Source of the DNA: Litorivita sp040371945
GTDB taxonomy: Bacteria > Pseudomonadota > Alphaproteobacteria > Rhodobacterales > Rhodobacteraceae
Assembly (NCBI RefSeq): GCF_040371945.1
Contig: NZ_BAABWS010000002.1
Coordinates: 434,001 to 498,000, forward strand
DNA: 64,000 bases
Direction of reading: 5' to 3'
Of the stretch, positions 1-9,253 are shown piece after piece. The notes beneath the pieces were generated by a model. The model saw only the letters and a program-made list of their open reading frames with translations. It did not search any database and was not told where the DNA came from. The stretch's first letter is position 1. Each line of letters starts with the position of its first letter. A program made the position numbers and the translations under genes.

Positions 1-237
1 AAGCGCCAGCGCCAGCAGCGGCAGATGCGCAAGGCCCAAGACCGCCGACAGCCCTTTTCCGGCGGGAAACTCCGCACCTGGATCGGCGGCGCGCGCCGCG
101 CCGACACTGAGCCGGTCGCACAGAAAGGCAAAGACCGACATATAGGCGAGGGCGGCCCAAATCACCGGCCCGCCGTAAACGGCCGACAGCGCCAGCAAAA
201 GCACCGGCGCGAGGGTGATGAGGCTAAAGCCAAGCAT
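1..237 (-). CDS. N-terminal part of a membrane protein, possibly an AlkB-like hydroxylase
   Basis: The 79 visible codons run off the left edge of the window. The start is an ATG preceded by AAGGAG at good spacing, read on the minus strand. The protein opens with MLGFSLITLAPVLLLAL and then a GGPVIWAALAYMSVFAFL stretch, which makes two likely membrane helices. After these comes a polar loop with EFPAGKGLS and another hydrophobic stretch. This pattern resembles the N-terminus of alkane 1-monooxygenase / fatty acid desaturase-like proteins of Rhodobacteraceae. The diagnostic histidine boxes would lie outside the window, so the family call is from memory of the N-terminal pattern only. Confidence 0.45.
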   Translation of the reverse strand, partial: MLGFSLITLAPVLLLALSAVYGGPVIWAALAYMSVFAFLCDRLSVGAARAADPGAEFPAGKGLSAVLGLAHLPLLALAL

Positions 238-542
238 AGGGTCGTGCTCCTTTGACGGGCCATTTTTAACCGATCGGACCTGTAATAGCGCAGACAATGT
301 TAAGATTTCAGGCGGCCCTATGGTGATTTCAAGGCATGGTGGTCGCGCGCCGATGCGCCGCAAAATATAGGGGGCGGGCGTGGCGACTTTGCATCATTGA
401 TGCGCCGCAGGGCGCGCGCGCGGCGCGGTGGCGGCGGATTATCGGCCTCGAATCGGCGCGGCGCGGGGCGCGCGGGCGATGCAGGCTCTTCCATCTTGGC
501 GCGCAGGGCATTAGGTGAGGGGCGATCAAAGCGGAGCGCGTA
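238..542. other. Intergenic region, no gene seen
   Basis: This 305-base spacer separates a leftward gene from rightward ftsY, so it should hold two divergent promoters. No convincing -35/-10 pair was identified. Short open frames cross it, but they are arginine/alanine-rich with no ribosome binding site and look like chance frames in GC-rich DNA. Confidence 0.5.
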
Positions 543-2096
543 ATGGCCTTTTTCTCGAAACTCAAAGATCGCCTGTTCAAATCCTCGTCCAAACTGGAGC
601 AGGGGCTGGATGCGATTGTCGAGGATGGCGGCGAGGAAGAGGTGGTTGCGCCCAAGGCGGCCCCCGAGGTCGCGGCACAGCCCGCGCCGCAAACCGCGCC
701 GGAAACGGCCCCCGCGCCCGAACCCGCACCCGAACCCGCGTCCGGCCCCGAACCTGCCCGCGAAGCCGATCCCGCCCCTGTCGCCGAGGCGCAGCCCGCG
801 CCCGCGCCGCAAGAACTGCCTGCCTCGGATCCGAGTGAGGCCCCAAGCGAGGCTCCTGAAGAGGCCCCCGCCGCGCCGCCCGCCGAGGTGCCTGCCGCGC
901 CCAAAGAGGTCGTGCGGCCCGCCCAGCCGTCCGAGCAAGTGCCCGCCGAGCCGCCCGTCGAAGAGCCCGTAGAAATGCCCGTTGAGGCGCCGCAGCCCGC
1001 TCCCGTAGAGCCGCAGCCCGCTCCCGTAGAGGTGCCCGCCGCGCCGCCTGCCAAAGCTCTGCAAGAGGCCCCGCAAGAAGCGCCCGCGCCCAGCACGCAC
1101 AGCGCCCAAAGCGCCGCCGCCGAGGCCCCGCGCGCGGGGTTGATCGGGCGGATGCTGGGCCGCGGCAAAGCCGCCGCCGCGCCGCAAGAGGCATCCCAGC
1201 AGCCCCCCCAAACCCCCGCCGCCAAAGCCAAATCCTTGCCAGCCCTGCCGCTGGTCACCAAGCGCCGCGTGCTCGACGACGATATGCTCGAACAGCTCGA
1301 AGAGCTGCTGATCTCTGCCGATATGGGCGTCGATACGGCGCTGCGCGTCACCGCCAATATGGCCGAAGGGCGCTTTGGCAAGAAGCTCTCGGCAGACGAG
1401 ATCAAACGGCTTCTGGCCGCCGAGGTCACCCGCATCATGGAGCCGGTCGCGCGCCCGATGCCGATCTATCCCAAACGTCCGCAGGTGGTCTTGGTCGTCG
1501 GGGTCAACGGCTCGGGCAAAACCACCACCATCGGCAAGCTGGCCAGCCAGTTCAAAGCCGCCGGTAAATCCGTTGTGATCGCGGCGGGCGATACGTTTCG
1601 CGCCGCCGCCGTCGGGCAATTGCAGGTCTGGGGCGAGCGCGCGGGCGTGCCGGTTCTGACCGCGCCCGAAGGGTCGGACCCCGCGAGCCTTGCCTTTGAT
1701 GCGATGACCCGCGCCGAGGCGGAGGGCGCCGATTTGTTGATGATCGACACCGCGGGGCGGCTTCAAAACCGCAGCGATCTGATGGAGGAATTGGCCAAGA
1801 TCGTCCGCGTGATCCGCAAAAAAGACCCCTCCGCCCCCCATAACACCCTCTTGGTTCTGGACGCCACAACCGGCCAGAACGCGCTCAGCCAGGTGGAGAC
1901 CTTCCAAAAGCTGGCCGATGTGACGGGGCTTGTGATGACCAAGCTGGACGGCACCGCCAAGGGCGGGGTTCTGGTGGCTTTGGCCGATAAATTCGGCCTG
2001 CCGATCCATGCGATCGGCGTGGGCGAGCAGATTGACGATCTGTCGCCCTTTGACCCTGAAGATTTTGCAAAGGCGCTGACCGGTCTCGATGCTTGA
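543..2096 (+). CDS. ftsY: Signal recognition particle receptor FtsY
   Basis: FtsY is the membrane-associated GTPase that receives SRP-ribosome complexes and delivers them to the Sec translocon. The protein has 517 residues. Residues 1-30 are a short basic/amphipathic start. Residues about 30-230 are a Pro/Ala/Glu-rich acidic A-domain, including a duplicated PQPAPVE unit. The NG GTPase domain follows: P-loop GVNGSGKTT at 320-328, then DTFRAAA, DTAGRLQ near residue 400, and TKLDGTAKGG near 466. A GGAG lies upstream of the ATG. The A-domain is longer than in many homologues and its low complexity explains a very long antisense open frame. The next gene overlaps its end by 8 bases. Confidence 0.97.
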   Translation: MAFFSKLKDRLFKSSSKLEQGLDAIVEDGGEEEVVAPKAAPEVAAQPAPQTAPETAPAPEPAPEPASGPEPAREADPAPVAEAQPAPAPQELPASDPSEAPSEAPEEAPAAPPAEVPAAPKEVVRPAQPSEQVPAEPPVEEPVEMPVEAPQPAPVEPQPAPVEVPAAPPAKALQEAPQEAPAPSTHSAQSAAAEAPRAGLIGRMLGRGKAAAAPQEASQQPPQTPAAKAKSLPALPLVTKRRVLDDDMLEQLEELLISADMGVDTALRVTANMAEGRFGKKLSADEIKRLLAAEVTRIMEPVARPMPIYPKRPQVVLVVGVNGSGKTTTIGKLASQFKAAGKSVVIAAGDTFRAAAVGQLQVWGERAGVPVLTAPEGSDPASLAFDAMTRAEAEGADLLMIDTAGRLQNRSDLMEELAKIVRVIRKKDPSAPHNTLLVLDATTGQNALSQVETFQKLADVTGLVMTKLDGTAKGGVLVALADKFGLPIHAIGVGEQIDDLSPFDPEDFAKALTGLDA

Positions 2097-2526
2097 ACTG
2101 TGTGATACGATGAACCTGCAGGGCGCTGGCCCTGTCGGGATGGATGGCGCTGCGATGTATGATGCGGTGCATGACCTGATCGAGGAGGCGCGGCTGCGCC
2201 CGTCGGAGGCCGAGGAAACATGGACCGAAGAGCGTTGCCTGTTTTCCGAATGCGCCTTGATGGATGGCGATGAACTGGTGGGCTTCGGCCGTCTGGTGTG
2301 GGACCCCGATATCGACGGCGCCTTGCCGCGGATTTTCGATCTGGCGGTGCGGCGCGCCTATCGCTCGCGCTTCATCATCGATGCGATACAGGCCGAGCTG
2401 ATCGAGCAATATGCCTATCTGGCCGAAGCGGGCGAGGAAATCCTGACCTATGAGGGCAAGCGGATCGATATCTCGCCGGTTGCGGCGCGGCTGCGCGATC
2501 CCTCTGCTCCGCGATTGTGCGTCTAG
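2089..2526 (+). CDS. Small acidic protein, GNAT-like, function unknown
   Basis: A 145-residue protein whose start overlaps the end of ftsY by 8 bases, so it is probably translationally coupled. The middle section (ELVGFGRLVWDPDIDG, then an IFDLAVRRAYRS stretch) resembles the central strands of GNAT acetyltransferases, which often carry a GFGRL-type strand followed by the acyl-CoA-binding region. The usual Q/RxxGxG/A motif is not evident and the protein is short, so it may be a degenerate GNAT fold. A second in-frame ATG at 2110 is an alternative start. Function is not recognised. Confidence 0.55.
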   Translation: MLELCDTMNLQGAGPVGMDGAAMYDAVHDLIEEARLRPSEAEETWTEERCLFSECALMDGDELVGFGRLVWDPDIDGALPRIFDLAVRRAYRSRFIIDAIQAELIEQYAYLAEAGEEILTYEGKRIDISPVAARLRDPSAPRLCV

Positions 2527-2529
2527 GCG

Positions 2530-3438
2530 ATGAGCGCATGGCTGATCTCGCTCGAAGGGACCGAGGCGGGTCATGACCTTGCGCTGCTCCTCGCGCTCTC
2601 GGCGGCGTTTTTGCATGCGCTTTTCGGGGCGCTGCAAAAGGGGCGGCATGATCCGTGGCTCAGCCGCGGCGCGATTGATTTTTCCTACGGGTTGATGGCC
2701 TTGCCCTTCGCGCTCTTTGTCGTGCCATGGCCCGCGCCGCAGCTTTGGCCGATCCTTGGCGGCGCATTTGCCATCCATCTGGCCTATAAAACCCTGCAAG
2801 CGCAGGCCTATACCAAGGGCGCCTTTACCGTGGTCTATCCGGTGGTGCGCGGCACCGGACCGCTGTTCACGGTCATCGGCGCGGGGTGGATTTTCGGCGA
2901 GCATTTCAACGCTTTGCAATGGTTTGGTGTGGCGGTGCTTGTGACGGGGATTTTCGGCCTTGCCGCCTATAATTACCGCCATCTTCAGGTGGCGCGCGAC
3001 ACGCTTGTCTCGGCGCTGATGCTGGCGGTGGTGACGGGGTTTTTCGTCGCCCTTTATACCACCTATGACGCCTACGGCATCCGCAGCACGCCGGACCCTT
3101 TCACCTTTCTGGCGTGGTTCTTTGTGGTCGATTCTCTGGCCATGCCGCCCTTGGCCTACCGGCGCTACCGCGCCATGCCCGCAACGGCGCGCCCCGCGCT
3201 TGGCCCGCTGCTGTCGCGCGGTATTTTGGGGGCGGTGGTGGCGTTTTTCTCCTTTGGCTCGATCATGCTGGCGACGCGGCTCGACAATGTCGGCGAGGCC
3301 GCCGTTTTGCGCGAAACCTCGGCGGTCTTTGCGGCGCTGATCGGCTGGCTGGTGCTCAAGGAAACCGTCGGCCCGCGCCGTGTTGCCCTTATGGCATTGA
3401 TCGCAGCGGGGGCTGTGATAGTTGAGATGGGCGGGTAA
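2530..3438 (+). CDS. EamA/DMT-family transporter
   Basis: A 302-residue integral membrane protein with about ten hydrophobic segments arranged as two homologous halves, as in the drug/metabolite transporter (EamA) family. Recognisable features are the AYTKGAFTVVYPVVRGTGPLFTV-like end of the first half and the matching NVGEAAVLRETSAVFAALIGW end of the second, which carry the family's conserved strings. It begins 3 bases after the preceding stop and appears to be part of the ftsY transcription unit. Substrate cannot be deduced; members export amino acids, nucleotides or other metabolites. Confidence 0.85.
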   Translation: MSAWLISLEGTEAGHDLALLLALSAAFLHALFGALQKGRHDPWLSRGAIDFSYGLMALPFALFVVPWPAPQLWPILGGAFAIHLAYKTLQAQAYTKGAFTVVYPVVRGTGPLFTVIGAGWIFGEHFNALQWFGVAVLVTGIFGLAAYNYRHLQVARDTLVSALMLAVVTGFFVALYTTYDAYGIRSTPDPFTFLAWFFVVDSLAMPPLAYRRYRAMPATARPALGPLLSRGILGAVVAFFSFGSIMLATRLDNVGEAAVLRETSAVFAALIGWLVLKETVGPRRVALMALIAAGAVIVEMGG

Positions 3439-3449
3439 GCGACCCGCCC
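3429..3449 (+). terminator. Perfect inverted repeat over the stop codon
   Basis: GGGCGGGT and ACCCGCCC form an 8-bp perfect stem around a 5-base loop, with the stop codon of the EamA gene inside it. No T-run follows, so it is an uncertain terminator. It may instead protect mRNA ends or reduce read-through. Confidence 0.4.
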
Positions 3450-3470
3450 GCGAGTGACCAGAAATTTGCG

Positions 3471-3528
3471 CGCCAAGACACGCAGGCCAAGACACGCAGG
3501 CCAAAATACGCAGGCCAAGGCCATACGG
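3471..3528 (+). repeat. Degenerate 14-bp tandem repeat in a spacer
   Basis: The spacer between the EamA gene and yciB consists almost entirely of imperfect copies of CGCAGGCCAAGACA: 3481-3494, 3495-3508 and 3509-3523, with partial copies on both sides. An in-frame upward extension of yciB would read through it as basic repeats, but the strong ribosome binding site just before 3550 argues that the repeat is untranslated. Confidence 0.8.
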
Positions 3529-3549
3529 CCAAAAACAAGGAAGCCACAG

Positions 3550-4167
3550 ATGACAGATCCGCGCCCGATCAACCCGATGCTCAAAATGGTGCTGGAAATC
3601 GGGCCGGTGGCCTTGTTCTTTATCGCCTTTTTGCGGCTCAAGGAGCGCAGCTTTACCATCGCGGGCACCGAATACGAGGGCTTTATCATCGCCACGGCGA
3701 TCTTCATTCCGGTGATCCTTGTGACCACGGCGATCTTGTGGAAACTGACCGGAAAACTGTCGAAGATGCAGGTGTTTACCGCCGTTCTGGTCACCGTGAT
3801 GGGCGGGCTGACGGTGTGGCTCAATGACGACCGGTTTTTCAAGATGAAGCCGACGATGATCTATCTGCTCTTTGGCATCTTGCTCGGATTCGGCCTGCTG
3901 CGCGGGCAAAGTTATCTGCGCATGGTGCTCGAAGAGGTGATGCCGCTCGAACATGAGGGCTGGATGATCTTGACGCGCCGCTTCACCGCGTTTTTCTTTG
4001 GCCTTGCCGTCGCCAATGAGGTGATCTGGCGCAATTTCTCCGACGAGGTCTGGGTCTCGTTCAAAACCTTCGGCCTGCCGGTGGCGATGTTCGCATTTTT
4101 CATGTTCCAAAGCGGGTTGATGCGCCGCTATGGCATCGATGGCGAGGACGAGGGCGACCAAAGCTAA
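3550..4167 (+). CDS. yciB: YciB/IspZ family inner membrane protein
   Basis: A 205-residue polytopic membrane protein of the YciB (intracellular septation protein A) family, linked to envelope integrity and septation. It starts MTDPRPINPMLKMVLEIGP and shows family strings such as the GPVALFFIAF helix, the KMKPTMIYLLFG segment, and the WMILTRRFTAFFF then NEVIWRNFS segment near the C-terminus. About five to six helices are visible. The ATG at 3550 is chosen over an in-frame start at 3454 because AAGGAAG lies just upstream and the intervening DNA is a tandem repeat. The C-terminus is acidic. Confidence 0.93.
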   Translation: MTDPRPINPMLKMVLEIGPVALFFIAFLRLKERSFTIAGTEYEGFIIATAIFIPVILVTTAILWKLTGKLSKMQVFTAVLVTVMGGLTVWLNDDRFFKMKPTMIYLLFGILLGFGLLRGQSYLRMVLEEVMPLEHEGWMILTRRFTAFFFGLAVANEVIWRNFSDEVWVSFKTFGLPVAMFAFFMFQSGLMRRYGIDGEDEGDQS

Positions 4168-4192
4168 GCACGCAAGCGCGCCGCGCCAAACT

Positions 4193-4224
4193 AAAAGGCC
4201 GCCCTCTCGCGGGGGCGGCCTTTG
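4193..4224. terminator. Bidirectional terminator between yciB and the GST gene
   Basis: AAAGGCCGCC and GGCGGCCTTT form a strong GC stem bounded by A-run and T-rich sides. It lies between two convergent genes and would serve both. Confidence 0.85.
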
Positions 4225-4255
4225 GTGTCTCCGAAGATGTCGCCTAAGCGCGCGC

Positions 4256-4960
4256 CTATCCCTTTTGACCGAACAGAACCTTTTGCGCGTCCTTGTTCTC
4301 TTGCAGGTTCGCGCGCCGATCCGCCGCCACGGCTTTGCCCTTGATCACCGCCTCGCGCGCGCCGACCGTATCGAGCCAGCGTTGCAGATGCGGCTTGTCG
4401 GAAATATCTTGTTGCTGGCCTTCCCAAAGGCAGGCCCAAGGCCAGATCGCCATATCGGCGATGGAGTAAAAATCCCCCGCTACAAATTCGTTTTGCGCCA
4501 GACGCGTATCGAGCACCTTGTGCAAACGGCCCACCTCGTTGCGATAGCGGTCCTTGGCATAGGGCAGGTCGTTGGGCGGCTCCATCGAGGGCGCATATTT
4601 GAGGAAGTGATGCGCCTGACCGGCCATCGGGCCAAGCCCGCCCATCTGCCACATCAACCATTCCTCGACCGCCACGCGCTCGCGCTCGTTGCTGCCGCCA
4701 AAACGCCCCGTCTTGCGCGCCAGATATTGCAAGATCGCCCCGCTTTCAAAAATCGAGATCGGCGCCCCGTCCGGCCCGTCCGGATCAATGATCGCAGGCA
4801 TGCGGTTGTTGGGCGCGATCTTGAGGAAATCGGGGGCAAATTGTTCGCCCGCACCGATGTTGATCAGGTGCAGCTTATAGGGCAGCCCCATCTCCTCCAA
4901 GGCAATCGAGATTTTCCACCCGTTCGGCGTGGGCCAGTAATATAGATCAATATCGCTCAT
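4256..4960 (-). CDS. Glutathione S-transferase family, YfcG/YghU-like disulfide oxidoreductase
   Basis: A 234-residue cytosolic thioredoxin-fold GST. The N-terminal domain starts with a DLYYWPTPNGWKISIALEE stretch, matching the TPNGxK motif of YfcG-type enzymes. The SPNN-like APNNRMPAI and FESGAILQYLARKTG follow, which form the glutathione-binding site. The helical domain carries WQMGGLGPM, NxxL and the YSIADMAIWPW motif. YfcG-type proteins reduce disulfides using glutathione rather than catalysing classic conjugation. Length fits the family. It converges with yciB and shares its terminator. Confidence 0.92.
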   Translation of the reverse strand: MSDIDLYYWPTPNGWKISIALEEMGLPYKLHLINIGAGEQFAPDFLKIAPNNRMPAIIDPDGPDGAPISIFESGAILQYLARKTGRFGGSNERERVAVEEWLMWQMGGLGPMAGQAHHFLKYAPSMEPPNDLPYAKDRYRNEVGRLHKVLDTRLAQNEFVAGDFYSIADMAIWPWACLWEGQQQDISDKPHLQRWLDTVGAREAVIKGKAVAADRRANLQENKDAQKVLFGQKG

Positions 4961-5037
4961 GGCGCGTCTCCCTGTTTCGCCCCTACCATGCGCCGCGCGG
5001 CGCAGATGTCAAACACCCGCGCCCTGCGCCCGTGCAG

Positions 5038-5124
5038 AGTGACCTGTGCAGATCGGCCGATGCGGAGTGACCTAGGCGGATTGGCCTGTCTGGATCAGTC
5101 CCACGCGGATCGGTCCCACGCGGG
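5038..5124. repeat. Degenerate repeats in the spacer downstream of the hydrolase gene
   Basis: Two imperfect copies of an AGTGACCT...GATcGG-type unit lie at 5038-5056 and 5066-5084, followed by two exact copies of GTCCCACGCGG at 5098-5108 and 5113-5123 (period 15). The spacer has no gene. It resembles other repeat-filled spacers in this window. Confidence 0.65.
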
Positions 5125-5155
5125 GTAGCCTGTGCAATGACACGCGCGCCGCGCC

Positions 5156-6148
5156 TTAGGCAAGCGCCCGCCGCGCGCCCGCCGTGCCCGCCGTGCCATG
5201 CGCGGGCATCGGGCTGCGCGATGCGGGCGCGCCATCTGATCCCAAGGCCCGCAACACCGCGATGGGCAAGGCTTCGGGCCGCTCGATTAAGGCGCGATAG
5301 AGCGGCCAAACCCCCTCGCGCAGATAGATCGACCAATGGCATATCCGCCGCTGCGGCGCGGTAATGGCAAATCCCATCTGCGCCAGTTGCGCCAGAACAT
5401 CCGCCCGCCCGAGGCACAGATGCACCATATTGGGCGCAAGCTGCGCCGCCTCGCGCAGACCCAACCCCATCGGCACATCGCGCGGCTCGGGCGCGGGCAG
5501 GCCCCAGCGCAAAAGATGGTCGAACACGCCGTTCTCGGCGCTGGTGATATGCAAAATCTCCGCCCTGCGCCCGCAAGCCGTGCCCGCCGCGCGCCGCGCC
5601 GCGCCGGTAAACTCCGCCGCCGAGAGGGCCAGAACACGGGTCAGATCATGCGCCTCAAGATCCTCCATCGCCGCAAAGGCCACCCGCGCGCCCAACGAAT
5701 GGGTCACGATATGCACGGGCCGGCGCGGCGCCGCGCGGCGCACGATGCGCACCGCCTCGGCCAGATCACGCCCCGCCGTGGCCGCCCGCCCGTAAACATC
5801 GCGCAGCCGCCCGCGCGCGGACCAACCAAAGGCCACGCAAAGCGGCGCGGCCCCCGTCTCCAGCGCACCCAGTTGGCGCGGCCAGCTTTGCGCCTTCCAA
5901 CAGGGGTGATCGGTGCGGGTGCCGAAAATATGATCATGCGGGCAATGGCGCGGCGCGTCGGGGTCGAATTTATAGCCATGCACCATGAAGATCACCGGCG
6001 CGGGGCGCGGCCTGTGCGCCGCTTCGCCCGCGACCGCCCCCGAGGCCACCCCCGCCGCTGCCATTCGGCTCAGGGCGGCAGGCGCGCTTTGGGCGCTGCC
6101 GTGCAGGCCGACCCCGCCGCCAAGGCTGTTGATACGCAACAGGCTCAT
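5156..6148 (-). CDS. Alpha/beta hydrolase (DUF900-like)
   Basis: A 330-residue protein with an alpha/beta hydrolase core. It shows a VIFMVHGYKFDP oxyanion-hole strand (HGY), a nucleophile elbow VTHSLGARVAF (GxSxG-like, Ser in THSLG) and a late HWS that could supply the histidine. The region after the elbow includes LALSAAEF and ITSAENGVFD, as in DUF900-type hydrolases. The start at 6148 is preferred because GGGAG lies about 10 bases upstream; an in-frame upstream extension would overlap the SAM-II leader on the other strand. The C-terminal 30 residues are Ala/Gly/Arg-rich and probably disordered. Substrate unknown. Confidence 0.75.
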   Translation of the reverse strand: MSLLRINSLGGGVGLHGSAQSAPAALSRMAAAGVASGAVAGEAAHRPRPAPVIFMVHGYKFDPDAPRHCPHDHIFGTRTDHPCWKAQSWPRQLGALETGAAPLCVAFGWSARGRLRDVYGRAATAGRDLAEAVRIVRRAAPRRPVHIVTHSLGARVAFAAMEDLEAHDLTRVLALSAAEFTGAARRAAGTACGRRAEILHITSAENGVFDHLLRWGLPAPEPRDVPMGLGLREAAQLAPNMVHLCLGRADVLAQLAQMGFAITAPQRRICHWSIYLREGVWPLYRALIERPEALPIAVLRALGSDGAPASRSPMPAHGTAGTAGARRALA

Positions 6149-6373
6149 GCCATGCTCCCACCATATCTTGTGGCTGTTCTGTCTCACATGCATATGACGC
6201 CAAAATGAAACCGCGGTTACAGAACCGTGACGCCCCACTGCGCAGATTGTTAACCGCTCGGGGCGCGGCGGGAGCGGCGGCACGGGCGGCGGCACGGATG
6301 GCGGCACGGGCAGAAGCGCCGCAGGCGCTCGGTGCAGATTGACGCAGCGCCAAAACCCTCCTATGAGAGGCAC

Positions 6374-6446
6374 ATCGCGGCGATTTGTTACCGGATTGCG
6401 GGCCGCGGGAGGGCATCGACCCTTCAAAACGCCGCTAAAGAGGTCA
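6374..6446 (+). ncRNA. SAM-II riboswitch upstream of metZ
   Basis: The leader contains the conserved SAM-II core. The P1 strands CGCGGC (6376-6381) and GCCGCG (6402-6407) enclose GATTTGTTACCGGATTGC, the typical conserved loop. After a variable insert come GCTAAAG (6434-6440) and AGGT, which form the pseudoknot side. SAM-II aptamers bind S-adenosylmethionine and repress methionine genes in alphaproteobacteria. Its position about 90 bases before metZ, with a terminator in between, fits that role. Confidence 0.85.
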
Positions 6447-6455
6447 GCCAGAGGA

Positions 6456-6491
6456 CACCCCTTTCGCCTGACCCGCGTGAGGGGTTTTTTT
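6456..6491 (+). terminator. Putative riboswitch-controlled terminator in the metZ leader
   Basis: ACCCCT and AGGGGT pair across a roughly 19-base loop and are followed by seven T residues at 6485-6491. It lies between the SAM-II aptamer and metZ, so high SAM could end transcription here. The stem is short, so control at translation is also possible. Confidence 0.6.
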
Positions 6492-6536
6492 GTGGGCCGC
6501 CCCCAAAAACAAGGGCCCGCCGGAACGGAGAGCGTC

Positions 6537-7733
6537 ATGGTCGACAAGACACAGCAGAACACATGGAAAAACCGCACCAAATTGGTGCATGGCGGCACCC
6601 GCCGCTCGCAATATAACGAGGTCAGCGAAAGCGTTTTCCTCACCCAAGGCTTTGTCTACGAGACCGCCGCCGCCGCCGAGGCGCGCTTTGTCGAGATCGG
6701 CGAGGATGAATTCATCTATGCCCGCTATGGCAACCCGACCATGCGCATGTTCGAAGAACGGATCAGCGGCTATCTGGGCTTTGCGGACGGTTTTGCCTGT
6801 GCCTCGGGCATGGCGGCGGTCAATGGCACGCTGATGGCGCTGCTCAAGGCGGGGGATCGGGTCGTCGCCTCGCGCGCGCTTTTTGGCTCCTGCCTCTATG
6901 TGCTCGAAGAGATTCTGGCCCGTTTCGGGGTCACCATTGTTTTGGTCGATGGCACCGATAATGCCGCATGGAGCGCGGCAATCACCGATGATACGACATT
7001 GGTCTTCCTTGAGGCGATCTCCAACCCGACACTGGAAGTCATTGATTTGAAACATGTTTGCGATGTCGCCCATGCGCATGGCGCCTTGGTTCTGGTCGAT
7101 GATGCCATGGCCACGCCGGTGTTTTCCTATGCGCGCGCCTGCGGCGCCGATATCTCGATCGTCTCGACCACCAAACATGTGGACGGGCAGGGGCGGATGC
7201 TGGGCGGGGTGATTTGCGGCCCGCGCGAGATCATTCGCGGCCCCATCGAGGCCTATATGAAACATACCGGCGGGGCGATGAACCCGTTCACCGCATGGAC
7301 GCACCTCAAGGCGCTTGAGACGCTGGAATTGCGCGTGCGTGCACAGGCCAATGCGACGCTTGCCGTCGCCGAGGCGCTGTCGGGCCATCCCAAATTGACC
7401 GCCGTGCGCTACCCGACCCATAAGGACCACCCGCAACAGGCGCTGGCCTTGGCGCAGGGCGAGGCGGGCGGCACGGTGATGACCATGGAGGTCAAGGGAG
7501 GCAAAGAGGCCTGTTTCCGCTTCCTCGATGCGTTGAAAATCATCATTATTTCCAACAATTTCGCCGATGCGAAATCCATCGCCACCCATCCGGCGACGAC
7601 CACGCACCAGCGTCTGCCGCAAGAGCAAAAAGACACGCTGGGCATCACCGACGGGCTGGTGCGCCTGTCGATCGGGCTTGAGGATGTGGATGATCTGATC
7701 GCCGATCTGGTGCAGGCGCTTGATCAGGCTTGA
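6537..7733 (+). CDS. metZ: O-succinylhomoserine sulfhydrylase MetZ
   Basis: A PLP-dependent enzyme of the Cys/Met metabolism family that makes homocysteine directly from O-succinylhomoserine and sulfide. It has 398 residues from the ATG at 6537, the normal family length. Visible motifs are YARYGNPTMRMFEE near the N-terminus (substrate/PLP region), the FASGMAA-like ACASGMAAVNG, and the PLP lysine at residue 213 in STTKHVDGQ. The C-terminus has the THPATTTHQRL stretch and IGLEDVDDLIADL. MetZ and not MetB is inferred from the overall strings and the SAM-II leader. It is followed by its own terminator, so it is monocistronic. Confidence 0.93.
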   Translation: MVDKTQQNTWKNRTKLVHGGTRRSQYNEVSESVFLTQGFVYETAAAAEARFVEIGEDEFIYARYGNPTMRMFEERISGYLGFADGFACASGMAAVNGTLMALLKAGDRVVASRALFGSCLYVLEEILARFGVTIVLVDGTDNAAWSAAITDDTTLVFLEAISNPTLEVIDLKHVCDVAHAHGALVLVDDAMATPVFSYARACGADISIVSTTKHVDGQGRMLGGVICGPREIIRGPIEAYMKHTGGAMNPFTAWTHLKALETLELRVRAQANATLAVAEALSGHPKLTAVRYPTHKDHPQQALALAQGEAGGTVMTMEVKGGKEACFRFLDALKIIIISNNFADAKSIATHPATTTHQRLPQEQKDTLGITDGLVRLSIGLEDVDDLIADLVQALDQA

Positions 7734-7760
7734 TCCGCTAAGGTGCTGATAAAACATGGC

Positions 7761-7797
7761 AAACGCCCGCAGCCCTGATGGGGTCTGCGGGCGTTTT
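7761..7797 (+). terminator. Rho-independent terminator after metZ
   Basis: AAACGCCCGCAG and CTGCGGGCGTTT form a 12-bp stem ending in a short T-run, 28 bases after the metZ stop. Confidence 0.9.
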
Positions 7798-7939
7798 GCA
7801 TGAGGTTTGACCGGTTAGAGCGCAAAAACGAGTGATCCAACCGCGATTTCCCCCCGTATTTGTCGCAAGTGAATGGAAATTTCCGGCGCGACCCCTTACA
7901 TATAGGGCACAGCGACGGGACCAAGAGGGGGCCTGAGTG

Positions 7940-9055
<1,116 letters not shown>

Positions 9056-9114
9056 GGCGCAAAATCGGGCATATTGCGAAAATTTTAGGCAATTGAAAAA
9101 CATCTCGCAACCCC

Positions 9115-9134
9115 AAGGCCCCCTAGGGGGCCTT
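9115..9134 (+). terminator. Terminator after folE2
   Basis: AAGGCCCCCTAGGGGGCCTT is a perfect 20-base palindrome, 59 bases after the folE2 stop. Confidence 0.75.
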
Positions 9135-9253
9135 CGCCCTTTCATTGGCGCGCCCTGCACCGCAAACTACCCCCAACGCACCCCGACATAAAACAGGGGG
9201 CAACGGGGGATCGTGCCATAACCGCGCATTCGCAGATATCACAGGCCCGTCCG

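Noticed and set aside
336..518. Short open frame upstream of ftsY
   Set aside because: Arg/Ala-rich with no ribosome binding site; consistent with chance in GC-rich DNA.
318..2009. 563-codon open frame on the minus strand opposite ftsY
   Set aside because: It is fully antisense to ftsY, Gly/Arg-rich with no motifs, and arises from the codon pattern of the Pro/Ala/Glu-rich A-domain.
1885..4161. 758-codon open frame on the minus strand
   Set aside because: It spans ftsY, the EamA gene and yciB in antisense and is His/Arg/Gln-rich, typical of an antisense shadow in GC-rich DNA.
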